Shown: positions 1 through 44,948, counted from the stretch's first letter. The stretch is 64,000 bases of DNA from Sambucus nigra (GCA_949130495.1 OX422211.1:443494219-443558218); one strand, 5' to 3'. A program made the numbers and translations. The notes: generated by a model from the sequence alone, not told the origin.

Positions 1-2029
1 CAATGGCCAGGACCATTTGCTAAATTCCTAGAGGAGTGCGGTATCGTCTCGCAGTACACCATGCCAGGTTCTCCAAGCATGAATGGTGTTGCTGAAAGGC
101 GAAACAGAACGCTTAAAGACATGGTAAGGAGTATGATCAGTTACTCTAACTTACCAGATTTACTCTGGGGTGAAGCATTAAAGACTACAGTGTATATCCT
201 TAACAGAGTACCAACTAAAGCAACTGCTAAAACTCCTTTTAAACTTTGGGCAGGCAAGAAACCTAGTCTGAAGCACCTTCATATTTGGGAATGTCCAGCT
301 GAAGCGAGGCCTTATAGGCCACATGAAAAGAAACTGGATTCCAGAACAGTTAGTTGCTATTTTGTTGGATACTCTGAAAGATCTAGGGGTTACAAATTTT
401 ATGATCCTACTACCAAAATAATTTTTGAGACTTGAAATGCCCGGTTCTTTGAGGATGTTGAGTTTGCCGAGGGGGATAAGGTTAAGGATTTTGGTTTTGA
501 AGAGGAATATGTTGATATTCCCATAACTGTTATTAACATTGATCAGGATCCAATTCCTGACATTGTTCAAGAAGCAGATCCTAATCAAAATAATATCCAA
601 GAATCTCCCATTCTAGAAGAACAAACTCTACCACCTCCAGAACCTATGCCATTAAGGAGATCCACTAGAGAATGAAGAAGTGCTGTGCCAGATGATTAAA
701 TTGTATTTCTCCAATAACATGAGTTTGACATTGGTGCTGTGGAAGATGATCCGATCACCTTCCGTCAAGCTATGGAAAGTTCTAAATCTAAAGAGTGGAT
801 TGATACTATGAATGAGGAGATAAAGTCAATGAAGGACAATGACGTTTGGGATCTTGTCCCATTACCCGAAGGTAAAAAAAAAATCATTGGTTGCAAATGG
901 ATATTTAAAACCAAGAGGGATTCGAAAGGTGATGTGGAGAGATACAAAGCCCATCTTGTCGCTAAAGGCTTTACACAGAAAAAAGGCATCGATTATAAAG
1001 AGACTTTCTCTCCGATTTCATCGAAAGACTCTTTTAGGATAATAATGGCACTTGTGGCGCACTTTGACCTTGAGCTTCATCAGATGGATGTTAAGACTGC
1101 GTTTCTCAATGATGACATTGATGAAACAATATATATGGTGCAACCAAAAAACTTTGTGTCGAGAGATGCAAAGAAAACAGTTTGCAAATTAAAGAAATCC
1201 ATTTATGGGCTTAAGCGAGCTTCTCGTCAATGGTATTACAAGTTTCATCAAGTTTTCATCTCATTTGGTTTTGAGATGAATCTGGTTAATGATTGTATAT
1301 ACCACAAGTTCAGTGGGAGTAAGCATATTTACTTGGTTTTATATGTTGATGACATTTTGCTTGCCACCAACGATATATGTATGTTGCACGAAACCAAGAG
1401 ATTTCTTTCAAAGAAATTTGAGATGAAAGATCTTGGTAACACTTCTTTTGTGTTGGTATACAAATACACCGAGATCGCTCTCGGAGTACACTTAGTTTAT
1501 CACAAAAGAGCTATATTGAGAAAGTTCTTAAAAGATTTGTCATGCATGATTGTAAAACAGGTGACACCCCTGTAGCTAAAGGAGATAAATTTAGTCTCAG
1601 TCAATGTCCCAAGAATGATTTTGAGATTCGAGAGATGCAAAAGATTCCTTATGCGTCAGCAGTAGGAAGTCTTATGTATGCTCAAGTATTTACGCGTACG
1701 GATATTGCGTACATTGTTGGCATGTTGGGAAGATACTTAAGTAATCCTGGAAAGGATCATTGGATAGCAACCAAGCGAGTCATGAGGTACTTACAGAGAA
1801 CAAAAGACTACATGCTCACCTATCGGAAGTCAGAACAGTTAGAGATCATCGGATATTCTGACTCCGATTTTGCTGGATGCCAAGATAGCATGAAATCTAC
1901 TTCAGGTTATATCAACTTACTTGCTGGAGGTGCTGTATCGTGGAAGAGTGTTAAGCAGTCTATTATAGCTTCTTCCACCATGGCAGCTGAGTTTGTAGCT
2001 TGTTATGAGGCGTCCAATCAAGAAATATG
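1..2029 (+). pseudogene. copia pol fragment: integrase C-terminus, reverse transcriptase, RNase H start
   Basis: Frame 1 from position 61 gives the integrase end with the catalytic-Glu motif GVAERRNRT, followed by the usual copia linker. The frame is broken by in-frame stops at 433, 673, 697 and 715. From 739 to about 1455 it encodes reverse transcriptase, with GCKWIFKTK, a QMDVKTAFL motif, YGLKRASRQWY and the catalytic LYVDDILLA near 1338-1365. A frameshift around 1455-1540 moves the rest to frame 3, which encodes PYASAVGSLMYA, a GYSDSDFAG RNase H motif and ASSTMAAEFVA. The reading ends at the CACTA insertion. It polymerised element cDNA and is now a pseudogene. Confidence 0.92.
2027..2029. 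repeat. CACTA target-site duplication, left (ATG)
   Basis: ATG immediately precedes the CACTA terminus and is repeated at 6262-6264 after the other end. Three-base duplications are typical of CACTA/En-Spm elements. Confidence 0.9.
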
Positions 2030-2045
2030 CACTACACCAAAATGG

Positions 2046-2252
2046 GCAAATTGTCACCTTTCAGCCGGCCAGCCTTGTCAAGGTCATTGACCGTGATAAA
2101 AAAACACGCGTTTTATGTCACGGTCATTGACCTTGACACGACCGTGACAAGCCCGTGACAATTCAATTTGTCACGGTCTTGTCACGGTCATTGACCGTGA
2201 CAATTATTTAAATTCTTGTCACGGTCAAAGACCTTGACACGACCGTGACAAT
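2046..2252. repeat. left subterminal repeat array of the CACTA element
   Basis: Repeated variants of TGTCACGGTCATTGACCG and its complement, with cores TTGACCGTGACA and CCTTGACACGACCGTGAC, in both orientations. Individual units are near-palindromic. Subterminal arrays of this sort bind TNPA in En/Spm; binding here is inferred. Confidence 0.85.
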
Positions 2253-2300
2253 ATTCGCAGCAAAAACCCTATCCCCCTTCTTTTTTCCCTCCCGCGCCGT

Positions 2301-2818
2301 TCCCTCCATTTCTCTCTCTCTCTCTCTCGACGCTGTTCTCTCTCTCTCTCTCTACTTTCAGGTCCATTTTCTCTCTCTCTCTCTCTCTTTCATTTATATA
2401 TATATTTGTGTGTATATTTGTGTGTATGTGTATATATATGTGTGTGTATGTGTGTGCGTGGAGGGGGGCAGGGGGTGGGGGGTGGGGAGGGATGGGGCAG
2501 GGTGGGGGAGGGGGTGGTGGAGGGTGGGGTGGGGTGTGTGTGTGTGTGTGTGTGTGGTGGTGTGTGGTGGGGGAGGGGGTGGGGTGGGGTTGGGGGTGTG
2601 TGTGTGTGTGTGTGTGTGTGTGGTGGTGTGTGGTGGGGGAGGGGGTGGTGGAGGGGTGGGGCAGGGGGTGGTTAGGGGTGGTGTGTGTGTGTGTGTGGTG
2701 GTGTGTGGTGGGGGAGGGGGTGGTGGAGGGGTGGGGCAGGGGGTGGTTAGGGGTGGGGTGTGTGTGTGTGTGTGTGGTGGTGTGTGGTGGTGGAGGGGGG
2801 CAGGGGTGGGGTGGGGTG
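2301..2818. repeat. compound (CT)n, (TA/TG)n and GGGTGG-type low-complexity tract
   Basis: Blocks of (CT)n at about 2309-2395 are followed by (TGTA)n and then four imperfect cycles of GGGGGTGGGG-type and (GT)n sequence to 2818. The plus strand is strongly G over C. Long open frames across it on both strands are composition artefacts, not genes. Confidence 0.9.
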
Positions 2819-3176
2819 GCAATTTTTGACACGACACGATACCCGACACGAACTCGACACGAACTCGGATGATAAATTATTTATGTGTTGCAAGAATTTG
2901 AAATTAATTAAATTAAGTTATTGTAGGCCTATTAGTGCTATAATTGGTTAAGAGAGAAGAAAAAAATTATTTTATATTTTACTTAATGGGTTATGCGGGT
3001 CAACCCGAACACGAACACGACACGATATTTATCATCCGATAATAAATAGGTCGGGTTAGTGTTTGCTCATCTGACACGATTAGTTAAATGGGCCGGGTTA
3101 GGGTTGACTAATACTTAACACGAACCCGACATGACACGACCCGAACACGACACGACGCACACGAATTGCCACCCCT
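2809..3176. mobile_element. GACACG-rich MITE-like element nested in the CACTA
   Basis: The left end GGGGTGGCAATT (2809) and the right end AATTGCCACCCC (to about 3175) are complementary. Just inside both, GACACGACACG and GAACCCGACAC motifs occur in inverted arrangement. The length of about 370 bp, the lack of coding and the terminal inverted repeats fit a hAT-like MITE. No clear 8-bp target duplication was found because the left side abuts a G-rich repeat. Confidence 0.6.
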
Positions 3177-3246
3177 AGTGGGAATTGATATCCAAGACAT
3201 GTATTTGAATTGATATCTATTTATTTGAATTGATAGAATTGTTTCC

Positions 3247-3358
3247 ATTTTTAGTCCCTATTTTCAAATTAAAGGAACACGTGGCATGTTATGATTGGTT
3301 AACGTTTTATGAATATGGGTCCGCGCCAGCGGTTTTATTAAAAAATAGGGACTAAAAT
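3247..3358. repeat. small foldback element with CCGCGCCAGCGG loop
   Basis: Arms ATTTTTAGTCCCTATTTT and AAAAATAGGGACTAAAAT enclose about 75 bp that contains CCGCGCCAGCGG at 3321-3332. The same 12-bp core sits in a larger foldback at about 24926-25138, whose arms also contain TTTAGTCC. Confidence 0.65.
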
Positions 3359-3990
3359 CATAAATAAAATGTTTGTTGTCCTATTTTCAAAATACATATT
3401 ACAATAAATCCTAAATTTACAAACCCCTAAAGATAAATACCTTTGATTGCAAAGCATGCACTTGTATTATTTCGACGTGTAATTTGGAAATGCTTGTTTT
3501 TCTTTCTAGAGACCCGTGTCGTCAAAACTTGGTAGTGTTCAAGTGTGTTTTTATCACTAAATTATTATTTCACTAACAAATACTCCTTATATCCTAGATT
3601 AAGAGTCCATATTTAATTTTTGTACTTACTAATAATACACTTAATCAATGGCTAGGATTAACCCTTATTCACTATTATGAAATTTGGTTAATTGATTATT
3701 TAAAAAAAAAAGCAAAAGTAGACTAACATATATACACAACACTAAAAGTAGACATCAATTTTATAAATAATTGATATTTTCATTCAAAATATGTGTGTGT
3801 GCGTGTGTGTGTGTGTGCGTGTGTGTGTGTGCGTGTGGCGGGGGTGGGGTGGGTAGGGGTTGTGTGTGTGTGTGTGTGCGTGTGGCGGGGGTGGTATTGA
3901 CGGAACTTACACATACTTTATAATATAGACGAAACATTTTTTTATTTGTACTAATAACATTTTTTTTATCTGTACTAATAACATTTTTTT
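3359..3990. other. non-coding interior of the CACTA, with (GT)n tract
   Basis: AT-rich sequence without a supported gene. A (GT)n tract with GC interruptions and GGGGTGGGGT occupies about 3791-3890. The promoter of the TNPA-like gene should lie here. A CAG just before the ATG at 4001 could be the acceptor of a 5'UTR intron. Confidence 0.6.
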
Positions 3991-4000
3991 TACAGCAAAA

Positions 4001-5711
4001 ATGTCTCCTTCAGATGTTAGGGCGAAGATGATGATGCTGTTTATGATGATGTCGTCGTCTGGGTTCGGTGGTAGCGGAGGCGACGAGGGCTCCTCCGCCC
4101 CTAGGCTCCCCAAATATGGAAAATTTGGGATTACCGTCGAAAACAAGTCGGAGCTTTTAGCGAGATCCCTCGAGCTGCCAAAGACGGTCATCGGCCCGGG
4201 GTTTATGAGTTGGAAGGAGGTGCCGTATGAGCTCAAGTTAGCTGTTTGGGCGGCACTACAGGTAATATTTATATGAATATTTCAATTTCAATTTCAATTT
4301 CAATTTCAATTTCAATTTATATTTATATTTATATTTATATTTATATTTATATTTATATTTATTCGCAACTAACATTGTATTTGTTGGACAGGAACAATTC
4401 AACTTGGATCCAAAGCTACGCGATTCCGTCTTCGAGCAGTTGAGGGAGCAACACAAGACGTGGAAAAAAAATATGCGGACACGGTACTTTGGAAAAACAC
4501 TAGAGACCATTTTACAATGGCGCGGATCCGTCCCGCCCAAGGAGCCGAACTCATTGGCACAATGGCAAAAGTTCATTGACAATGAGATCGAGGATCGACA
4601 ATTGGCATCTCACCAATCGGGGAGGGAAAATCGGGCTAAAAAGACGGACGTGCACTACTCCGGCCGGACCTCTTACGCTGAGGTGGAGCATAGGATGAAG
4701 GTAATATTTAATTTATCTATAACTACAGAAATATATTATTGGATATTATTTTACTTTGCGGGGCCGATACTAATTTTACTTTACTTTATTTTATTTCAGG
4801 GGGTAGGGAGTGGGCCAGGGGGTAAGCCACATAGGCTCAATACTTATGTGGCTCTTCGGACGAAGAAGGGGAAGGACAAGGAGGTGTCCCCGAGCGTCGC
4901 GGCCACGATTGTAAGTAATCCGACAGTTTAATTATTGTTAATTACGTTATAATTTTTTAGTTTACTTATTTTACTAATCATGTGCTTTTTGTCGTTTCAG
5001 GCAAAGCTTAAGGAAGTGCATGAGTCGCAGTCTGATGCCGACAAGGCATCTTTGTCCACAGACGCACTCAGCCAAGTGCTTGGTTCTGATCGCAAGGGGA
5101 GGACAAGGGGAGTGAGCTCGCGGGTGGCCAAATCTAGGATCATCGGATTGGAGACGAGCGACACCGGGTTGGCTCGAACGGTGGATTCACACGACGCGAA
5201 GCTGTCCCGTTTGGAGGCGACGGTCCAAGATATGTACGCATTCATGAAGCGTACGTTGGGTGGAGACCGTAAAGAGAAAGGTAAAGGGAAAGGGAAGGAG
5301 AAGGCGGTGGAGGAGGAGGTGCGGGAGGACGAGGCGCAGGATGACGAGGATGTGGACCTCGCTGCTTCATCACCGACACGTTCGTACTTCGACGATCCAC
5401 TTCCCTATTTGATGCCCTCCAACAGACCATTATCGACGATTGGTTGGCCGAGCGTGTTCATATTGGACATATTTGATGGCCAGCGGATAGGGCGGGGGTT
5501 GAGGGACCCGGATATCATCGAGGGTGGAATAGTCCATGGACGTGTGCTTCAAGGGATGGAGTCCAGGGTGCTCGTCACGCATGTCATACCCGGGAAGGAG
5601 AACTCCCTACTGTGGTTGCGTGAACAATGCGGCACGACATATATTAGTGGGTGCGTCAATTCGTATGTCGTGTGGCCTACTCACCTCCTTAGTTTTATAC
5701 AAGACATGTAG
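4001..5711 (+). CDS. TNPA/TNP1-like protein of the CACTA element (Transposase_24 family), 463 aa, four exons
   Basis: Exons 4001-4261, 4392-4700, 4800-4910 and 5001-5711 have GT-AG borders and are all phase 0. Together they give 1,392 nt and an uninterrupted 463-residue protein. Residues about 60-230 look like the plant Ptta/En/Spm family (Transposase_24): WKEVPYELKLAVW, FNLDPKLRD, NRAKKTDVHYSGRTSY, then HRLNTYVALRTKKGKDKE. The following part has a coiled-coil-like stretch near residue 300 and a run of KEKGKGKGKEKA then acidic residues, as in DNA-binding accessory proteins. In En/Spm the TNPA class binds subterminal repeats and assists TNPD; that role is inferred. No frameshift or premature stop is seen. 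The C-terminal 100 residues are unlike the family core and may be element-specific. Confidence 0.8.
4279..4371. repeat. hexanucleotide microsatellites (TTTCAA)n and (TTTATA)n in TNPA-like intron 1
   Basis: Adjacent runs of TTTCAA and TTTATA units fill most of the first intron of the TNPA-like gene. Confidence 0.9.
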
Positions 5712-5951
5712 TAACATTATTGTCAAGTTTGTCCATTTTAATTATATTTGGATTATATCGTCATGTATATTATTTTTACTTTGAAAATTTGGATTATACT
5801 GTCATGAATATATATTTGCATTATCTTTAGTTTGTGTTGGATATATGATGTTTGGAACAGGTACAACGTTGTTATAACAGGTACAAATATACTGCTGGGC
5901 AGTGGCGGTGGCCATACTGCCCAGCAGATTTTTTTTAAATTCTGCCCAGAA

Positions 5952-6240
5952 TTGTCACGGTCATTGACCGTGACAAGTCCTTGACAACATTTGTCACGGG
6001 CTTGTCACGGGCAATGACCGTGACAATTTTTTAAAAAAGGATCGCGGCTTAGTCACGGTTTTAAACCGTGACAAACGTGTCAAGGTCAATGACCATGACA
6101 CGACCGTGACACAAAACGCGAGTTTTGTGTCAAGGTCAATGACCGTGACACGACCGTGACAAAAAAAGTTGTCTCGCCTCGAAATGTCACGGTCATTGAC
6201 CTTGACAAGGTGAATTTGTCAAGGTCAATGACCGTGACAA
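5952..6240. repeat. right subterminal repeat array of the CACTA element
   Basis: At least eight copies of the same TGTCACGGTCATTGACCG-type motif and its variants, in both orientations, mirror the left array. TTTTAAACCGTGACAA and AAACGCGAGTTTTGTGTC are local palindromic variants. Confidence 0.85.
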
Positions 6241-6264
6241 ATGGGCAGATTTGGTGTAGTGATG

Positions 6265-6568
6265 GTTACGAAATTTTATCACGGGGCTGCGTATTGTGGA
6301 TGACATTGAAAGACCACTTAAGTTATTTTGTGACAATAAGTCAGCAGTACTGTATTCCAACAACAACAGGAGTTCTACGAAGTCAAAGTTTATTGATATT
6401 AAGTTTCTAGTTGTAAAAGAAAGAGTTCAGAGTGGACTTATATCTATAGAGCACATTGGAACAAACTCCATGATTGCGGATCCGCTGACTAAGGGATTAC
6501 CACCCAAGGTCTTTCATGAGCACACTGCTCATATGGGTGTAATTTCTTTTCAGGATATGTCAGTTTAG
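6265..6568 (+). pseudogene. copia RNase H C-terminus, displaced by the CACTA insertion
   Basis: Continues the copia frame after the CACTA: RPLKLFCDNKSAV, then SKFIDIKFLVVKERV, IEHIGTNSMIADPLTKGLPP and a stop at 6566-6568. These are the classic C-terminal copia RNase H motifs (CDN.SA, K.ID, T..ADPLTK). Confidence 0.92.
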
Positions 6569-6977
6569 TGAGAGTTTGTATTTTATATGCTTTCATAGAC
6601 ATATTTGATTTAATGGATATTGTATGGTTATTTGCTGCAGTAAAGTATTAAGTTTATATTCACTCTGACTTTATATGGTTTGATCTCACTAAGGTTTAAG
6701 GAGGACCAGTTGAAAATAGGCATGTTAAGATCACATTGCATGAAATTTCCATGCTATACATCCACACTTGATCTTTGTCATTAGTTGCATTGATATATGT
6801 GATCATTGATGGGTCTACTTACGAAATATAATGACGATCGCTTTGATTATATATTGGTGCAATTAATGGACAAGATTGTTAAGATACATAAAGTTTTGAT
6901 AGCTAAAACTCATGAGCTCATAAAGTATAATTCAAATTTATAAAGTTACATATATATATATAGCACAAGTGGGAGAT
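6569..6977 (+). other. copia 3' untranslated region and polypurine tract
   Basis: Non-coding stretch between the pol stop and the LTR. It ends in CAAGTGGGAGATT (6965-6977), a typical copia polypurine tract that primes plus-strand synthesis. Confidence 0.8.
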
Positions 6978-7460
6978 TGTTAGAGTAAAATTGAATATAT
7001 GGGCTTATATATAAAATAAATATGAATTATAGGCTATCAAATAAAAGTAGGCCAATTAAAGTGATTAATTTAAGTTTTGGGGCCTTACTAATGTATTATT
7101 AAAGTGTGGGTTTTTATTGTGTAGAGACAAGCGTAATTTCTATTTTTATGATGGGTTAAAATAGAAATATACGAAATATGAAAAGACACGATTGTGTCAT
7201 AAATAGGGGTCATGATCCCCAGATCACACAGCACCAATCTTCTGATTCCCATTGTCAAAGAGAAATTTAGAGAGGAAATAAAAGTGTTGATCTGGAAGAG
7301 CATAAGACCTCAGACTCAGATATTTTAACTTTCTATCATGGATTCACGTACGCTTCCGCAAAATCAATATTTATATTTCTTGATAATTCAATATGAATGT
7401 TCCTGTTTTTGTGATAGTTTTCACAAAATAGATATTAATCCATCATTATAAATTTCAGAA
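6978..7460 (+). repeat. 3' LTR of the split copia element
   Basis: Begins TGTTAGAGTAAAATTG directly after the polypurine tract. A likely TATA box, ATAAATAG, lies at 7199, followed by the leader-like R/U5 region. The end is estimated at 7440-7470. It lies about 0.6 kb upstream of the CNMT-like start codon in the same orientation, so read-through transcription is possible. Confidence 0.7.
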
Positions 7461-8028
7461 CTCCACTCTACTAAACCAACCAAGGAGTGAACATATCTAA
7501 GAGATCACTTAAAATTAGGGTCTCTTTGATTGACATGAATTTTTTTTTACTTGAAAATTAGTTATTTTGACTCATATTTTTTTTATTTTAGAGTACCTTG
7601 ATTGAAAGCACTTTATATAAGAACAATGACAATTCAAGTTATAAGTGCTCAATCTCAAAGCTTATTTTTATCGAAAGATATTCCTTATCCACTCACTAAC
7701 AAATTGATTTCCATTGGAAATAAAAAAAAAAGTAATACAAAAAATTTATATAGGATGAATTGTTTTTCACATATCTTCCTATCTTTCGGTAAGGGCAGAA
7801 TGCACGTGAATTCCATAATGCTCTGACCATATTTGTAAACTTTCCATTCCATGGCATGGGCTGTGTTGTATGCATATGCAAATGGGTCTGGGTCTTGTTT
7901 GATAATATATTATATATCCTACTCACCATTTTTTAATATATATATATATATTAGATTAGATTTCCTCTTGGTTTGAAGTTGTATTGACAAAGCATATCTA
8001 GACCGAGAGAGAGTTGAGATTTGAAGAG
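7461..8028 (+). promoter_or_regulatory. promoter and 5' flank of the CNMT-like gene
   Basis: No coding potential recognised. A G-box CACGTG lies at 7803-7808. A (TA)n stretch at about 7935-7951 can serve as TATA region, 75-95 bp before the ATG at 8029. Everything upstream of about 7460 is transposon, so the unique promoter is only about 570 bp. Regulatory roles are inferred from motif and position only. Confidence 0.5.
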
Positions 8029-42708
<34,680 letters not shown>

Positions 42709-42929
42709 TATCAGTCAGTTAAACTGCTCGCACACCTTTAAAGTCTTATTAAAATGTAGAGAGTTCTTGTTCTTCTTTCTTTAATAAAATTATAACTCTC
42801 TTTGAGAATTGTTCTCATTAAGAGTTTTTAAGAAAGTTAGTTAAGCTCTATTTGTTAGATTGTGTGTGTTTGTTATTGTCGATTGTAATATCAAGTTTGA
42901 ATAATTGATGAATTGAGAATAAGATCTAT
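42709..42929 (+). terminator. CNMT-like 3' UTR and polyadenylation region
   Basis: AATAAA at 42783-42788 is a plausible polyadenylation signal 75 bp after the stop. The segment 42859-42929 is one copy of the 71-bp repeat that flanks the Tat element; the other copy is at 57443-57513. Confidence 0.6.
42859..42929. repeat. 71-bp direct repeat, left copy
   Basis: Begins ATTGTGTGTGTTTGTTATTG and ends AGAATAAGATCTAT. It matches 57443-57513 with one visible mismatch (G/A). Confidence 0.93.
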
Positions 42930-44047
42930 GCCAAGACATGCCTTTGAAGTATAGTACATGCAAACACAAACTCAGTTTAAACTCACAAATATCTTGTGTA
43001 TATCTCAGAAGGTAGTGATGAACTTAGAAGTAACTTAGCTAGAGGGAGAGAGAAGTAAGCACCTTAGATACACCTTGGCAGGAAACCAAACAGACCAACC
43101 ACCCTCAAGAATCTCTGTCAAGTATTTAAAGCTTCGTAATAAATGACAATGGTGAGTGAATAAGACCTCTGGTTTGCAATAACTCTCTCTCTGATGTGTA
43201 TTCACCTAGTAATAACTTCTTAAAATCTCAAAAGATCATCCTCTTCTAAAAGGTAGTTGGGGTCCTTAAATAGTCCCCCCACACCATCCATGAGGCAACT
43301 CAATCATTAAAGATTATAAAATCCATCCCTCATACTTTATGTCATAACATTAAATGCCTGATGCACTAGTTGTCTCCACGTCATAAACATTAAATGCCTT
43401 TTGCCTAACCACTGTGTGTCAGGGGGCTGTTGTCGCAGAGGTGGCTCACCAACTGCCTGGCAACCCCAAATATCACGGTGGTTTACTCAAGTGTAGGTCT
43501 GACATTATTTAGATGGATAGTGACATCACCTACAGTAGATGTGACATTAAGTAGATGGTTGTTTGGTTCACAACTCAACGCCCGATGGAACTCAAAGTTG
43601 TTCCGCCCGAGGTTCCACGGTAAGGGTCCTTCGATGTTTTACCAGGTGTATCTAAGATGGTCAGGACAAGCCCCAACGGTGCCTCACTTCTCAATCCTCC
43701 AAACCAAGTCCCTCTAAAGTTTCCACGGCGAGGTCATTCGATAGAGCATGAAAGCTCTGCCAGGCCCTGTCAAGCCTAGTCTGTCGCGAGTACCGTTTGA
43801 ACTCACACTAAAACTCATTATTATTCTCGTTACAACATTACAACCGTTATATCTTACAGTCAATATAAAAAAAGATACAATATGACTAACATAACAAACT
43901 AAAGTGTGAGTTGCCACGCTAAGCTGCCTCGTTGAGCTGCCACACAGAGTTGCCATGCTTGAGCTGCCTCGATTGCTTAATCTCAAACACTATTTCTAAT
44001 TAGGGAATTATCCCTAATCTCAAGATTACCTTCAATCCCCCTCTACA
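42930..44047 (-). repeat. 3' LTR of the Tat element (distal end truncated)
   Basis: On the minus strand it begins TGTAGAGGGGGATTGAAGG after the polypurine tract. It ends at CTTCAAAGGCATGTCTTGGCA, where the 5' LTR instead continues GGGTTACGCCTCCATCTTAT and ends CTCTTACA. Confidence 0.88.
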
Positions 44048-44948
44048 TTTTCCCCTTCGTGGAGAGATTTATTGTGGAAACAAGATATTTCTGCACGAAA
44101 ACTTCTCAATCCGAAGAACCCTCTCTGTGTGAAAAAGTTCTGGTCTCCTTTCCTTCGTTAGAACCGCAGCGTTATAATGTCCAGGAAAAAGTAAAATTCT
44201 CCTCGATGTACGTGAGTCAAAGCGCTACGACTTGTTGGGACTTTGACGAAGGGACATCACCACTTTTTCCTTATATCGAGCCTCAATCGTTTTAGCTCTG
44301 CTATTTGAAATTCTCCCGAAAGGCCTGCCAACCTTCTCAAATACTCGTTTGGACTCTTGGTAAGTGAAATTCTCCCTTGTAATGCTTCACCATGTTTGAA
44401 AAAGCAGAAATTCTCCCCGATGTAGCTGAGTCACCATTTAAACAATGTTTGGACTTGTGGGGAGGGGACATCGTAGCTTTTTTGAATCGTTGGGGCACTG
44501 CCTTCGTTGGGAGTCATTGGATATGTCTGACAAAAATTCTGGCGCCAAAACTCAAACTTGCTGGAAAAGGAAACTCCCTTCTTTTCCCCAAGCGTTACTT
44601 CATTAATGACATGGTGCTGCCTATTTAACTGTCCCGAAGTGCCACGTGTTCATTTGAAATAATTATAGGCGGCCCTTGTACGTGCACCAGTGGGAAACTC
44701 AAAAGTCAGGTTTAAAAACCTTCAAACGTCTCTTTTATTTCAAAACCCTTCTCTTTCCTTCATCTTCTTCAAGCTCCCGCATATTCTTTAGAGAGAGAAA
44801 CTCTGGGCGAACTCCATTGTTGCCCCATTCTTTACTCAGTCTCCTCCCTCTTTCATCTTTTTTGCCACCACCTGCAGTTGTGCCACTCCACCTTCATTCC
44901 CAAAGCTTCTTTTACCAAGATTTTTCTCTTACCTCTCTGTTGTCTGCA
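44048..44948 (+). promoter_or_regulatory. polypurine tract and 5' region of the antisense PMD gene
   Basis: TTTTCCCCTTC (44048-44058) is the complement of the polypurine tract. Further on, AAATTCTCC-containing stretches recur (for example ATTCTCCTCGATGTACGTGA and ATTCTCCCCGATGTAGCTGA). A pyrimidine-rich leader precedes the PMD ATG at 44949. Promoter activity is inferred only. Confidence 0.5.

Larger units (their letters stand above)
2030..6261 (+). mobile_element. CACTA (En/Spm) DNA transposon, non-autonomous, 4,232 bp
   Basis: The left end reads CACTACACCAAAATGGGCAA. The reverse complement of the right end reads CACTACACCAAATCTGCCCA. The terminal inverted repeat is thus at least 12 bp exact, and more with mismatches. 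The flanking 3-bp duplication is ATG/ATG, and excision in silico restores the host copia frame. Dense copies of a TGTCACGGTCATTGACCG-type palindrome lie just inside both ends. Inside is one four-exon gene for a TNPA/Transposase_24-like protein. No TNPD (Transposase_21/DDE) gene is visible, so movement would need a transposase supplied in trans. The clean ends and intact gene suggest a fairly recent insertion, younger than the copia it interrupts. Confidence 0.93.
1..7460 (+). mobile_element. Ty1/copia retrotransposon, 3' part, split by a CACTA element
   Basis: The window opens inside the integrase region of a copia element. Integrase end, reverse transcriptase, RNase H, polypurine tract and 3' LTR follow in canonical copia order on the plus strand. 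The 5' LTR, gag, protease and integrase core lie outside the window. The body is interrupted at 2030-6261 by a CACTA transposon. Removing that element and one copy of its ATG target duplication makes the RNase H reading frame continue from 2029 into 6265. The element is dead: several stops and at least one frameshift. The 3' LTR end near 7460 is estimated, because no 5' LTR is available for comparison. Confidence 0.9.

Noticed and set aside
2245..2872. Long open frames on both strands rich in V/C/G or T/H/P
   Set aside because: They are translations of (GT)n and GGGTGG repeats, with no domain, and occur in several frames at once.
4256..4582. Minus-strand frame with YKYKYK/LKLKLK repeats
   Set aside because: Shadow of the hexanucleotide intron repeat and of the TNPA-like exons on the plus strand.
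43430..43717. Similar 95-residue frames at 43430 and 56824
   Set aside because: They lie inside the two LTR copies of the Tat element, so they match because the LTRs match. No domain recognised.
44392..44628. 78-residue frame upstream of the PMD gene
   Set aside because: No recognisable domain and no splice join to the PMD frame that I could support.
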